From an uncultured Bacteroidales bacterium (GTDB taxonomy: Bacteria; Bacteroidota; Bacteroidia; Bacteroidales; Bacteroidaceae), in NCBI GenBank assembly GCA_902760315.1, contig CACWFV010000002.1:61319-125318 (forward strand): a DNA stretch of 64,000 nt. Direction: 5' to 3'. The position numbers and the translations under genes are program-made. How positions within the stretch are numbered: the stretch's first letter is position 1; every line of letters begins with the position of its first letter. Positions 49,165 through 58,439 of this stretch are shown piece by piece. A model generated the notes under the pieces. That model did no database searches, was not told where the DNA came from, and saw only the letters and a list, made by a program, of their open reading frames with translations.

Positions 49165-50369
49165 GGTTCGTGGTCATTGGTATAACAGACAATCCCAATC
49201 CCTGGTTCCCACCAGAAGTGATGGAGATAATCAGGCAGGGACATGTGTTCTCTGGTGGTAAGCGCCATCACGAGATTGTTGCACCGCTCTTGCCAGAAAA
49301 TGCCGAGTGGATAGATATTACCATTCCTATTGATGCCGTCTTTGAGAAATATCAACAGTCAACTGGCGAATGCGCAACAGTCATTGTCTTCGCATCTGGT
49401 GACCCCTTGTTCTTCGGTTTTGCCAATACCATCAAGCGGAAGATGCCTGAAGCAGAAATCGTAACTTACCCCACTTTCAACTCCTTACAGATGCTGGCGC
49501 ATCGTTTAGTGATGCCCTATCACGATATGCGTATAGTGTCACTTACTGGTCGTCCTTGGCCAGAGTTCGATAGGGCACTCATTGAACGAGTTGAGAAAAT
49601 TGGTGTTCTGACGGATAAAGAACATACCCCTGCCGCCATTGCCCAACGAATGTTGGAATATGGCTACACCAACTATATGATGTATGTTGGTGAACATCTC
49701 GGTAACCCATTGTTGGAAAAGGTAATGACGCTATCCCTCGAAGAGGTAACAAAGACGGATTTCTCCATGCCCAACTGCGTAATACTCAATTTATGTAGTT
49801 CGTCTCATTCATGGTTTGGTATCCCTGATTCCGAGTTCACCCATTTAGACGGACGAGAGAAGATGATAACCAAGATGCCTATTCGCTTGTTGACATTACA
49901 GGCACTCGATCTACCTATAAAGAAGGTGTTCTGGGACATCGGTTTCTGTACGGGGAGCATTTCTATTGAGGCTCGCGTGCAGTTCCCTCATCTACAAATC
50001 GAGGCCTTCGAAGTTCGTCCTGAGTGTGAGTCCATTATCCAAGAGAATACCCGCCGTTTCGGAGCGCCAGGCATTAATATCCACATAGGTGATTTTCTTG
50101 AAAAGGACATCTCTACACTTCCTCGCCCTGATGCTGTATTTATCGGTGGGCATGGGGGAAAACTGAAAGAAATATTCCAAAAGGTACTGACTGTACTGGC
50201 GGATGACGGCTGTATCGTGATGAACAGCGTGAAAGCGCCAAAGGTCACTACTGACAGTCATCAGCTATGGGACGAAGCCTGTGCAGAACTTGGGTTGAAA
50301 CAAGAGCCGCCCACCAGGATTCTCCTCAATGAAAACCATCCTATTGAATTATTGAAATGCAAAAGATAG
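49161..50369 (+). CDS. cbiET: cobalt-precorrin-7 C5/C15 methyltransferase (decarboxylating), CbiE-CbiT
   Basis: The 402-residue protein is a CobL-type fusion: CbiE (1-195; VVIGITDNPNPWFPPE, VFASGDPLFFGF) and CbiT (about 205-402; VFWDIGFCTGSISIEA SAM-binding motif, PDAVFIGGHGGKLKE). It methylates C5 and C15 and removes the acetate carboxyl at C12. The next gene starts 13 nt before its stop. Confidence 0.93.
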   Translation: MRFVVIGITDNPNPWFPPEVMEIIRQGHVFSGGKRHHEIVAPLLPENAEWIDITIPIDAVFEKYQQSTGECATVIVFASGDPLFFGFANTIKRKMPEAEIVTYPTFNSLQMLAHRLVMPYHDMRIVSLTGRPWPEFDRALIERVEKIGVLTDKEHTPAAIAQRMLEYGYTNYMMYVGEHLGNPLLEKVMTLSLEEVTKTDFSMPNCVILNLCSSSHSWFGIPDSEFTHLDGREKMITKMPIRLLTLQALDLPIKKVFWDIGFCTGSISIEARVQFPHLQIEAFEVRPECESIIQENTRRFGAPGINIHIGDFLEKDISTLPRPDAVFIGGHGGKLKEIFQKVLTVLADDGCIVMNSVKAPKVTTDSHQLWDEACAELGLKQEPPTRILLNENHPIELLKCKR

Positions 50370-52171
50370 CCATCATACAAATTAGTGAGGCCGGCAAGAA
50401 AATCGCCGATATACTCCAACGTGAACTTGGTGCCCAATCCATTCAGCGTACGGATGTTGGTAAACAATGGAACCAGTTCGATGCCTTTGTCTTCATTGGC
50501 GCTATGGGTATCTGTGTACGCACCATTGCCCCATATGTCAAGGACAAGCACGAAGACCCAGCCGTTGTCTGTGTAGATTCTTTTGGCAACCACGTAATCT
50601 CTGTCCTCTCTGGTCACGTAGGAGGGGCTAATGAGCTGACCAAACAGATTGCTGGCGCTTTGGGTGTTGAGCCAGTCATCACCACCCAGAGCGATAATGC
50701 TGGACTTTGGGCCCTCGACACGCTTGCCGACCGTTATGGATGGTGGGCGAGAGTGGATTGCTGGGAATGCCATCATGATGACATGACTGCCTTTGTCACA
50801 GCATTTGTCAACAGACAACCAACTGCCCTATTACTGGAAATTCGTGATGAAGGCACTGATTATTTAGAGCGTACCATGCCGGATCATGTGACGCTTGTTA
50901 CCTCATATGAGGAAGTTAAGTCGGGAAGATTCAAACTGCTCATCTCTGTATCTCCCTATGATTATTCCCACGACTCCATTGAGGGCGTTGATGTATTAAA
51001 CTTTGTTCCATCAGTACTCGATATTGGTATTGGATTGGCTCATCAGGCTGGCCCTGTGAACGATGTGATGTCGCGAATAGAGGAATTAATGGGTTACGAA
51101 CTGAATCCTAAGAAGTCATTTTTCTTTACTCCCCGCAGCATTAGTACGATTGACATTAAGGCAGATGAGCCTGTCATGAAGGAATATGAACGACAAGGCT
51201 ATCAAGTGCATTTCTTTACTGCCGATGAATTAGCTCAGGTAGATGTCCCGACGCCCAGCGAAACGGTGGCCAAGCATGTGGGAACGCCCAGTGTTTGTGA
51301 GGCTGCAGCCCTGTTGGCGTCCAATCATGGGGAATTGCTGCTGCCCAAAGTGAAGGGAAAGAATTTCACACTTGCTGTTGCCATTGACCGCAAGTATCTC
51401 CGTGAGGGACATATCGAGATTGTCGGTGCTGGTCCTGGCGATCCTGACTTGGTAAGCGTTCGAGGTCGTAAAATGTTGGAACAGGCTGACCTGATTCTCT
51501 ATGCTGGCTCTCTGGTACCTAAAGCATTGACGGAGTGTCATAAACCTAGCGCTGTAGTGCGCTCTTCTGCTGATATGGCGCTTGAAGAACAATGTGCACT
51601 TATGAAGGAGCACTATGACAAAGGGCATTTCATCGTTCGCTTACATACTGGTGACCCCTGTATCTTTGGTGCCATTCAGGAGCAGATGGCGTTCTTCGAC
51701 CAACAAGGTATGCATTATCATATTACCCCCGGTATTTCATCGTTCCTCGCTGCAGCTGCTGAGTTGCAGAGTCAGTTCACCATTCCTGAGCGCTGTCAAA
51801 CTATTATCTTGACACGTGGTGAGGGACGTACCCCAATGCCAGAGAAAGAACAGCTCCACTTGTTGGCCAAGAGCCAAAGCACGATGTGTATCTTCCTATC
51901 GGCATCGATTGTTGATGATGTGCAAAAGGAACTGTTGATGGAATATCCAGAGGATACTCCTGTTGCAGCTTGCTATCATCTTACATGGCCCGATCAGAAA
52001 ATCTATCGTGGTCAATTGAAGGATCTTGCAAAGATTGTCCATGACAATCATCTTACTCTCACGACGATGCTTGTCGTTGGTGAGGCCATCGATAATCGTC
52101 AGGGACTGTCCGAGCTCTATTCAAAACATTTCACTCACCTGTTCCGTCAGGGCGACGATACAGCATCATGA
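50357..52171 (+). CDS. cbiGF: fused CbiG and precorrin-4 C11-methyltransferase CbiF
   Basis: The 604-residue protein joins CbiG (1-330; FVFIGAMGICVRTIAPYV, SGHVGGANELT) to CbiF/CobM (about 353-604; IEIVGAGPGDPDLVSVRG, VRLHTGDPCIFGAIQEQ). CbiG opens the lactone of cobalt-precorrin-5A; CbiF methylates C11. The reactions are consecutive in the anaerobic pathway, which suits a fusion. Overlaps the next gene by 4 nt. Confidence 0.93.
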   Translation: MQKIAIIQISEAGKKIADILQRELGAQSIQRTDVGKQWNQFDAFVFIGAMGICVRTIAPYVKDKHEDPAVVCVDSFGNHVISVLSGHVGGANELTKQIAGALGVEPVITTQSDNAGLWALDTLADRYGWWARVDCWECHHDDMTAFVTAFVNRQPTALLLEIRDEGTDYLERTMPDHVTLVTSYEEVKSGRFKLLISVSPYDYSHDSIEGVDVLNFVPSVLDIGIGLAHQAGPVNDVMSRIEELMGYELNPKKSFFFTPRSISTIDIKADEPVMKEYERQGYQVHFFTADELAQVDVPTPSETVAKHVGTPSVCEAAALLASNHGELLLPKVKGKNFTLAVAIDRKYLREGHIEIVGAGPGDPDLVSVRGRKMLEQADLILYAGSLVPKALTECHKPSAVVRSSADMALEEQCALMKEHYDKGHFIVRLHTGDPCIFGAIQEQMAFFDQQGMHYHITPGISSFLAAAAELQSQFTIPERCQTIILTRGEGRTPMPEKEQLHLLAKSQSTMCIFLSASIVDDVQKELLMEYPEDTPVAACYHLTWPDQKIYRGQLKDLAKIVHDNHLTLTTMLVVGEAIDNRQGLSELYSKHFTHLFRQGDDTAS

Positions 52172-53934
52172 TACTAGTATTCGGAGGGACGACGGAAGGC
52201 CGTAAGGCTGTAGAGGTGTTGGAGGAGGGTGGCTCGCTTTACTATTATTCTACCCGCAGTGACGGGCAGAAGATAGAATTGGTGCATGGCATTCATCTGA
52301 CGGGCGGTATGGAAGTACCTGAAATGATTACTTGTTGTCGTAAGCACGATATCCGTCTCATCGTGGATGCGGCTCATCCCTTTGCAGAAGACCTGCATCG
52401 TAATCTGTTGTTTCTTGCCAAGCGCATTCAAGCTCCTATTATTCGGTATGATCGCATATATCCACAACATGAAAAAGAACTTATCTGGTGTAAAGACTAT
52501 CAGGATGCGATGGACAAACTTGAGCATGAGAGTATAGACCGTCTATTAGCCTTGACTGGAGTGAATAACATTGGTACTTTACGTCCTTATTGGCAAAAGC
52601 ATGAGTGCTGGTTTCGAATCCTAAACCGCCAGTTTTCACAGATGTTAGCACATAAGTCGCACTTCCCTGAAGACCATTTGGTATATTATGAGGAGGACGA
52701 AACTCAAAACTTGATAAAAAAGCTGAAACCACAAGCTATTCTTACAAAGGAGAGTGGAATCAGTGGCGGTTTTACTGAAAAGGTTGAAATAGCGAAACAT
52801 GCAGGCATCAAAGTTTTCGTGATAGAGCGTCCGAAATATCCACCCGTTACACCTAATCCACAACATGTTCATATAGAACATGTCAATGGACCTTATGGAT
52901 TACGACGGGCGGTGGAGAAACTGCTGCCAGAGTTCTATCCCTTACATAGTGGACTGACGACGGGTACTTGTGCTACGGCTGCTGCCACAGCCGCTACAAT
53001 ACGACTATTGAAAAACGAGATGCCCAAGGAGGTGCCCGTATTATTGCCTGATGGAGAGACGATACAAGTTTCTGTTGGATATGGCGAGGATTATGCCTAT
53101 TGCATCAAGGATGCAGGTGACGACCCTGACGTGACTAATGGAATTGAAGTGAGAGCGAGTGTGAAACCTGCTAATACGTTTGAGATTATAGGGGGTGAAG
53201 GAGTAGGGCGCTTCACACTTCCTGGCTTCGACTTTCCCCCTGGCGATGCTGCTATCAACAAGGCACCACGCGAGATGATTCGCAAGAATATCAAGGAAAA
53301 TATGCGTATAATCATCTCTGTTCCTAATGGTGCAGAGGTTGCCCGACGTACTTTCAATCCCCGTTTGGGAATTGAAGGTGGTATCTCGATTATTGGTGTC
53401 TCTGGCATCGTTAAGCCATTCTCTGAGGAAGCCTTTATCGACAGCATCCGCAAGTGCATGAATGTAGCCCAAGCCAGCGGCACCAGTCGTGTCGTCATCA
53501 ACAGCGGTAGCAAGAGTGAACGTTTTGTTAAGGCACTCTATCCCAACCTGCCTCAACAAGCCTTTGTGGAATATGGTAACTTCGTTGGTGAGACGCTGAA
53601 GATAGCTCACGAGCTCGACATCAAAAACATCACCCTCGGCGTGATGCTGGGTAAAGCAGTAAAACTCGCTGCTGGTCAGTTGGATACCCATAGTCGCAAG
53701 GCCACGATGAATAAGACTTTCATTCAGCAGATGCTTGACGAGACAGGTTGTCAGGCTGATGTAGAAAAGATAGCGCTTGCCCGTGAATTATGGCAGGTAA
53801 TTCCACAGAATAAGATTGAGGACTTCTGTCACGTAGTGTTGAAGCATTGTCTGAAGTATTGCTGTCCGCTGGTGCCTAACAGCCACCTTACTCTTCTATT
53901 GATTGACGACGGCGGAACAATACACTCGCTATAA
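52168..53934 (+). CDS. cbiJD: fused precorrin-6A reductase (CbiJ) and C1-methyltransferase (CbiD)
   Basis: The 588-residue protein has CbiJ/CobK (1-245; ILVFGGTTEGRKAVE, VDAAHPFAEDL, RYDRIYP, LTKESGISGGF) and CbiD (260-588; HSGLTTGTCATAAATAA, DAGDDPDVTNG, VTLPGLDFPPG-like segment). CbiD methylates C1 and CbiJ reduces the ring, consecutive steps. Its 3' end overlaps the convergent btuC by 47 nt. Confidence 0.92.
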   Translation: MILVFGGTTEGRKAVEVLEEGGSLYYYSTRSDGQKIELVHGIHLTGGMEVPEMITCCRKHDIRLIVDAAHPFAEDLHRNLLFLAKRIQAPIIRYDRIYPQHEKELIWCKDYQDAMDKLEHESIDRLLALTGVNNIGTLRPYWQKHECWFRILNRQFSQMLAHKSHFPEDHLVYYEEDETQNLIKKLKPQAILTKESGISGGFTEKVEIAKHAGIKVFVIERPKYPPVTPNPQHVHIEHVNGPYGLRRAVEKLLPEFYPLHSGLTTGTCATAAATAATIRLLKNEMPKEVPVLLPDGETIQVSVGYGEDYAYCIKDAGDDPDVTNGIEVRASVKPANTFEIIGGEGVGRFTLPGFDFPPGDAAINKAPREMIRKNIKENMRIIISVPNGAEVARRTFNPRLGIEGGISIIGVSGIVKPFSEEAFIDSIRKCMNVAQASGTSRVVINSGSKSERFVKALYPNLPQQAFVEYGNFVGETLKIAHELDIKNITLGVMLGKAVKLAAGQLDTHSRKATMNKTFIQQMLDETGCQADVEKIALARELWQVIPQNKIEDFCHVVLKHCLKYCCPLVPNSHLTLLLIDDGGTIHSL

Positions 53935-54931
53935 CGGGGGCACCAACAAGAGCTGTTACACTATTGACTGGTAGGGCACCTTCGAAACCAGGCATACGGG
54001 CAATGAGGTTACAAATCAGTGCCAAGACGGCACCGCAAAGGGCGGTGGCTGGCATCAACAGACGGTGGTCGCTGGTGCGGAAGATGGCACGCGCAAGATG
54101 CGGTACTGCCAAACCGATGAACATGATAGGTCCGCAATAGGCAGTGACGATAGCTACCAGTACGCCAGACGAGATAATTACCAGCATACGAGCTCGTTTT
54201 ACGTTGAGTCCCAGATTGGCTGCATAGCGGTCACCTAATAGCAGAATATTCATAGGTTTTACTAACAGACAGGCCAAAGGTAGCAGGATACACATCAGTA
54301 CCACGAAGAGTATCATCTCGTCACCCGACACCCTTGAGAACGAACCAAGTCCCCATACCACAAAGGCTTTTACGTCCTCTTCTGGACTGAGGAATTTCAG
54401 TACACCGATGATGGCATTGGCCAGATAGCCAATCATCACACCTATTATTAATAAGGTGACATTACCTTTTACCTTCTGGGCAATCCATAATATTAACAGC
54501 ATAACAGCCAATGCACCAATGATGGCGGCAATACTCATAGCTGCATTCCCTAGATAACCAAGACGGCTCAGCGCTACACCGCCGATTTTGCCCGACAGTA
54601 GTACCACGAAAGCTACACCCATTGCTGAACCGTTCGAGATACCCAGCACGGAAGGACCCGCCAGCGGATTGCGGAAAACCGTCTGCATCTGTAGGCCACT
54701 GACCGCCAAACCAGCACCCGCAACAATTGCCGTCAGTGCCTGTGGCAGTCGTGACTTCCAGATGATGTTTGTCCATATCTCATGACTATCATCACCCAGT
54801 AGGATACGACAGATGTCCGCCATGGGTATCTTGACCGAGCCTATGAGCAGATTGACAATGGCCATGACGACGATTGCCAACACCAATAGAAAAATCAGTG
54901 AAATCCGTGTAATCTGTGGACGAAAGGTCAT
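53888..54931 (-). CDS. btuC: FecCD/BtuC-type ABC transporter permease
   Basis: The 347-residue membrane protein has about ten helices and the FecCD signatures SRLPQALTAIVAGAGLAVSG and QTVFRNPLAGPSVLG, and GPIMFIGLAVPHLARAI. With the binding protein encoded upstream it imports corrinoid across the inner membrane. No ATPase gene adjoins the pair. Overlaps the btuF-like gene by 4 nt. Confidence 0.9.
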   Translation of the reverse strand: MTFRPQITRISLIFLLVLAIVVMAIVNLLIGSVKIPMADICRILLGDDSHEIWTNIIWKSRLPQALTAIVAGAGLAVSGLQMQTVFRNPLAGPSVLGISNGSAMGVAFVVLLSGKIGGVALSRLGYLGNAAMSIAAIIGALAVMLLILWIAQKVKGNVTLLIIGVMIGYLANAIIGVLKFLSPEEDVKAFVVWGLGSFSRVSGDEMILFVVLMCILLPLACLLVKPMNILLLGDRYAANLGLNVKRARMLVIISSGVLVAIVTAYCGPIMFIGLAVPHLARAIFRTSDHRLLMPATALCGAVLALICNLIARMPGFEGALPVNSVTALVGAPVIASVLFRRRQSIEE

Positions 54932-56070
54932 TTCAGTAGATAATAGAAAGTGGGTTTGTAGTCAGCCTCCACCAACTCTGGGTGGAAGATTGCTACGAAG
55001 TCCTTTAATAGCACGTCAGGTTGTACAGGCGATATCTCGTAGTACGGCGTCTGCTTCATGTTACAGTAGATGACCTTTTTCTCTTTGTATGCCTTGAATA
55101 ACTCGTTGCGAGGTTCCGAGGCTTTCAGTGCTTCATACGAGAAATCACCAGGATAACTGTTCAGAATACGCCAGTAGGTAGCATTGGCAGCCAGTGAATA
55201 CATCTTTTCAAATTCCAAATCCTCACCGCCAGTCTCCTCGTCATTGATGACATAGCGTGCCCCAGCATCACGGAAAATCTGTGCCAGATAATTCTTTCCG
55301 CCCACAGCGTGCCAGTTTCCATAATGCATCTCACCACTGAAGACACTCGGTGCTGCCATCTTTGAACTTTGAACTTTGGACTTTAGGTCGTTGTAGCGAT
55401 TCTCGATACCCGCGAAGACCTCATTGGCTTCTTTTTCTTTACCGATGAACATGCTCACGAACTTAATCCATTCGGCCTGCCCTAATGGGTTGAGCTCCTG
55501 ATATCCTAAGTGGGGTACTAGTGTGATACCAGTTTCTTTGATAGCATCATATCCGCCACGCTTCGAGGGCGATATGAAAATGATATCTGGATTGGCAGCC
55601 AACACCATTTCCGTATCAAAGTTCCCCTCCATGCCAATCTTTACGATGCGCCCATCATTGACTCTGTCAAGGATATCCTGGTTAAACAAATTCTTTGTGC
55701 CCGTCAAGCCCTTCACCACATCATGGGCATCCAAGATGGTAAAGTTCGACAGTTGCAGAGCAGTCATGCAGATGGTACTCTTAACGGGTACATGTACCTT
55801 AGTATAGCCATCGGGTACTTCTGCATCGACTGATGAAACTAAGGCAAAGTGATACTTTTCGCCAACATCAACAAGGCGAATGCCGGCTGTGTCTCGCACA
55901 CAAAATCCTGTGGCATACCTTACTGTAATATTTGTTGAGGAACCATAACCGGTATCCTTATTATTGTCGGTTGATGACTGGTTGCTTTTGAGAGAACAGG
56001 CACTTATTATTGTCGACAATACGATAGTAATGACAAGACTTCGGCCAAATTTTATCTTCATAGGTTTCAT
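54928..56070 (-). CDS. btuF: BtuF-like ABC substrate-binding lipoprotein
   Basis: The 380-residue lipoprotein (signal ending IISAC, Cys at about residue 25) has the two-lobed helical-backbone form of vitamin B12 and siderophore binders. VLAANPDIIFISPS and LGQAEWIKFVSMFIGKE are typical. The start at 56070 (or 56061) is chosen from the −7 box at 56092-56099. It lies divergent from the second riboswitch and is not itself preceded by one. Confidence 0.85.
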   Translation of the reverse strand: MKPMKIKFGRSLVITIVLSTIISACSLKSNQSSTDNNKDTGYGSSTNITVRYATGFCVRDTAGIRLVDVGEKYHFALVSSVDAEVPDGYTKVHVPVKSTICMTALQLSNFTILDAHDVVKGLTGTKNLFNQDILDRVNDGRIVKIGMEGNFDTEMVLAANPDIIFISPSKRGGYDAIKETGITLVPHLGYQELNPLGQAEWIKFVSMFIGKEKEANEVFAGIENRYNDLKSKVQSSKMAAPSVFSGEMHYGNWHAVGGKNYLAQIFRDAGARYVINDEETGGEDLEFEKMYSLAANATYWRILNSYPGDFSYEALKASEPRNELFKAYKEKKVIYCNMKQTPYYEISPVQPDVLLKDFVAIFHPELVEADYKPTFYYLLK

Positions 56071-56091
56071 TTCTTTATTTTCTTCAGTGTG

Positions 56092-56099
56092 CAAAGATA
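56092..56099 (-). promoter_or_regulatory. −7 box of the btuF-btuC operon
   Basis: TATCTTTG on the minus strand, 21 nt before the chosen ATG. Confidence 0.6.
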
Positions 56100-56142
56100 C
56101 AAAATTTTTCCTCTCAAAGTATGGCATTTACTTTTTTTTTTG

Positions 56143-56150
56143 TAATTTTG
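56143..56150 (+). promoter_or_regulatory. −7 box of the second riboswitch operon
   Basis: TAATTTTG just before the second cobalamin riboswitch. Confidence 0.5.
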
Positions 56151-56157
56151 CACCCGC

Positions 56158-56290
56158 AATAGGTTAGGGAATGGGGTGCGACTCCCCGACTGTCCCGCAG
56201 CTGTAAGCAGCCATCCGTGGTGTGAACACGATGTCACTGATATTATTGGGAAGACGTTCGCTACCCGGCTGCAAGTCAGAATACCTGCCT
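56158..56290 (+). promoter_or_regulatory. cobalamin riboswitch
   Basis: Contains GGGAATGGGGTGCGACTCCCC, CCGCAGCTGTAA, a GTCACTG segment, GGGAAG and AAGTCAGAATACCTGCC, the ordered boxes of the B12 aptamer. It controls the btuB-btuG-btuF-btuC operon. Confidence 0.92.
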
Positions 56291-56300
56291 GTTGTGCCAT

Positions 56301-56338
56301 TCGTCTTTGAAGGCCTCTGGGGTTAGGCCGCAAGACGA
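56301..56338 (+). promoter_or_regulatory. stable hairpin after the riboswitch
   Basis: TCGTCTT (56301-56307) pairs with AAGACGA (56332-56338) and GGCCT (56312-56316) with AGGCC (56325-56329). Part of the expression platform. Confidence 0.6.
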
Positions 56339-56364
56339 GATACGTGTATTATTATATAAGTCTC

Positions 56365-56408
56365 GGAGAGGCTTATGTCGTGAGACAAGGGTCTCTCCAC
56401 CTTTTTTG
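56365..56408 (+). terminator. candidate riboswitch terminator
   Basis: GGAGAG (56365-56370) pairs with CTCTCC (56393-56398), followed by a six-T run. An alternative pairing of GTCTC (56360-56364) with GAGAC (56382-56386) would compete with it, giving a switchable terminator 19 nt before the ATG. Confidence 0.5.
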
Positions 56409-56426
56409 TTAAAGAAACCAGTTTGA

Positions 56427-58403
56427 ATGAAGAAGATATTATGGTCTTTCATCATCTTGCTTGACACGCCCGTCTGTAGCATGGCTCAGACGGATACCAT
56501 TGCCGGCAAGACGCACCACTTGCGCGAGGTCACCGTCAGCAGGGATCGCCACCAGCGAGCCTTGCAGAGCACGGCACCCATGCACGTGCTGGACCGGCGA
56601 GACATGCTGACGATGGGTGTTACCGATATGGCCGATGCCTTGCACCGGCTGCCGGGTATCACGCTGCGCGACTATGGCGGTGCGGGCGGCATGAAGACCG
56701 TCTCGGTGCGTGGCTTCGGTGCCAAGCACACGGGTGTCTGTTACGACGGTGTCATGCTCTCCGAGTGTCAGAGCGGTGAGATAGACCTGTCGCGCTACTC
56801 GTTAGACAATGTCGACAACCTCACGCTGACCGTCGGTGACAACAGCGACATCTTCCAGCCGGCACGCCAGGCTACTACTCCCGCCACACTGACCATCCAG
56901 ACCCTGCGCCAGCCCTCCACAGACCGGCGGCCGCACTTGACGGCTCAGCTCAAGGCCGGCTCTTTCGGCTACGTGTCGCCCTTTGTGCGCTATGAGCAGA
57001 GCCTGACGCCATCCCTATCGTTCTCTGCCGTCGGCGAATATGTGTATGCCGAAAACGACTATCCCTATACCATCAAGAATGGTAATGAGACCATCCACGA
57101 CCGTCGGAACAACAGCCAGATGAATAGCGGACACGCCGAGGTGAACTTCCTGTGGAACATGAGCGCAATGTCGCAGTTGGGCGGTAAGCTCTACTACTAT
57201 GATAACGACCGCCAGCTGCCGGGACAGGTGTTCTACTACAGCAATACCAGCCGTGAGACGTTGCGCGACCGCAACATCTTCGGCCAACTGACATTCCAAC
57301 AGCGCCTGGGCGAGCCGCTGTCGCTGAAGGTACTGGCCAAGTATAACTGGGCGGCATCACTCTATGACGACGGCATGGTGGCCGCCTGGTCACAGGATGC
57401 TGACTACTACCAGCGCGAAGCTTATGGTGCCGTGTGTCTGCTCTATACGCCCAACAGTCAGTGGGCTTTCGACTATTCGGCAGACTATGCCTACAACAAC
57501 CTCAACTCGTCGCTGCCTACCGACACGCGTCCTTACCGACACACCGTTCTGCAGTCGTTTACGGCCAAGTATACCAAGGGACGGCTGACGGCTATGGCGC
57601 GCCTGCTGTACTCCCTTTACCTGAACGACGCCAAGGATGGCGAGGGGGCCGACAACATGCGTCGCCTCTCTCCGTCGCTGAGCGTGGGCTATGCGCTGAC
57701 GCCCCAGTTGCGCCTGCGGGCTTCCTACAAAGACATCTTCCGTGCACCGACCTTTAACGAGAACTATTTCTTCCACTACGGCAACAAGAACCTGAAGGCA
57801 GAGAGTACCCAGCAGGTGAACGTTGGCTTTACCTATGCTGCACAACCGCTGAGGACTACGGACGTCAGTCTGACCACTGACCTCTATTATAATTGGGTGA
57901 AGGACATGATAGTCGGCGTGCCTTACAACATGTTTGTGTGGTCTTGCGTCAATGTAGGCAAGGTCCATGTGCTGGGTGTCGACGTTACCGCCAAGGGCGT
58001 ACAACAACTGGGGCGTCACACGCTGACGTTTACCGCAAACTACAGTCTGCAGCAGGCCCGCAACCGCACCAACGAGGACTCTCCTTATTACAACAATCAG
58101 ATAGCCTACATGCCCCAGCACTCTGGTGCAGCCTCCCTGGGATGGGAGAATCCGTGGGTGAACCTCACGGTAAGTGCTCACTTCGTAGGTGAGCGCTGGT
58201 CGAGCAATGAGCATCTGGAGGAGACCCGCATCAGGGCGTATGAAGAGGTGGGATTAACCTTTTGGCGCCAATTCCACATCGGCCGGCCTGTTGCTGAGAT
58301 ACGATTAGACATCAACAACCTGCTGGACAAACAGTACGAGATAGTACGCAGCTATCCCATGCCAGGCCGCAGCTGGCAACTCGCGCTCAACATCAAGATA
58401 TAA
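56427..58403 (+). CDS. btuB: TonB-dependent corrinoid receptor BtuB
   Basis: The 658-residue outer-membrane receptor has a signal peptide, plug domain (LREVTVSRDRHQRALQST and VSVRGFGAKHTGVCYDG) and a beta-barrel ending with QLALNIKI. It lies directly after a cobalamin riboswitch and before btuG, the arrangement known for Bacteroides corrinoid uptake. Different in sequence from the receptor at 42279. Confidence 0.9.
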   Translation: MKKILWSFIILLDTPVCSMAQTDTIAGKTHHLREVTVSRDRHQRALQSTAPMHVLDRRDMLTMGVTDMADALHRLPGITLRDYGGAGGMKTVSVRGFGAKHTGVCYDGVMLSECQSGEIDLSRYSLDNVDNLTLTVGDNSDIFQPARQATTPATLTIQTLRQPSTDRRPHLTAQLKAGSFGYVSPFVRYEQSLTPSLSFSAVGEYVYAENDYPYTIKNGNETIHDRRNNSQMNSGHAEVNFLWNMSAMSQLGGKLYYYDNDRQLPGQVFYYSNTSRETLRDRNIFGQLTFQQRLGEPLSLKVLAKYNWAASLYDDGMVAAWSQDADYYQREAYGAVCLLYTPNSQWAFDYSADYAYNNLNSSLPTDTRPYRHTVLQSFTAKYTKGRLTAMARLLYSLYLNDAKDGEGADNMRRLSPSLSVGYALTPQLRLRASYKDIFRAPTFNENYFFHYGNKNLKAESTQQVNVGFTYAAQPLRTTDVSLTTDLYYNWVKDMIVGVPYNMFVWSCVNVGKVHVLGVDVTAKGVQQLGRHTLTFTANYSLQQARNRTNEDSPYYNNQIAYMPQHSGAASLGWENPWVNLTVSAHFVGERWSSNEHLEETRIRAYEEVGLTFWRQFHIGRPVAEIRLDINNLLDKQYEIVRSYPMPGRSWQLALNIKI

Positions 58404-58439
58404 CATCAAACCATCATTATAAAACAACATCAAACAATT

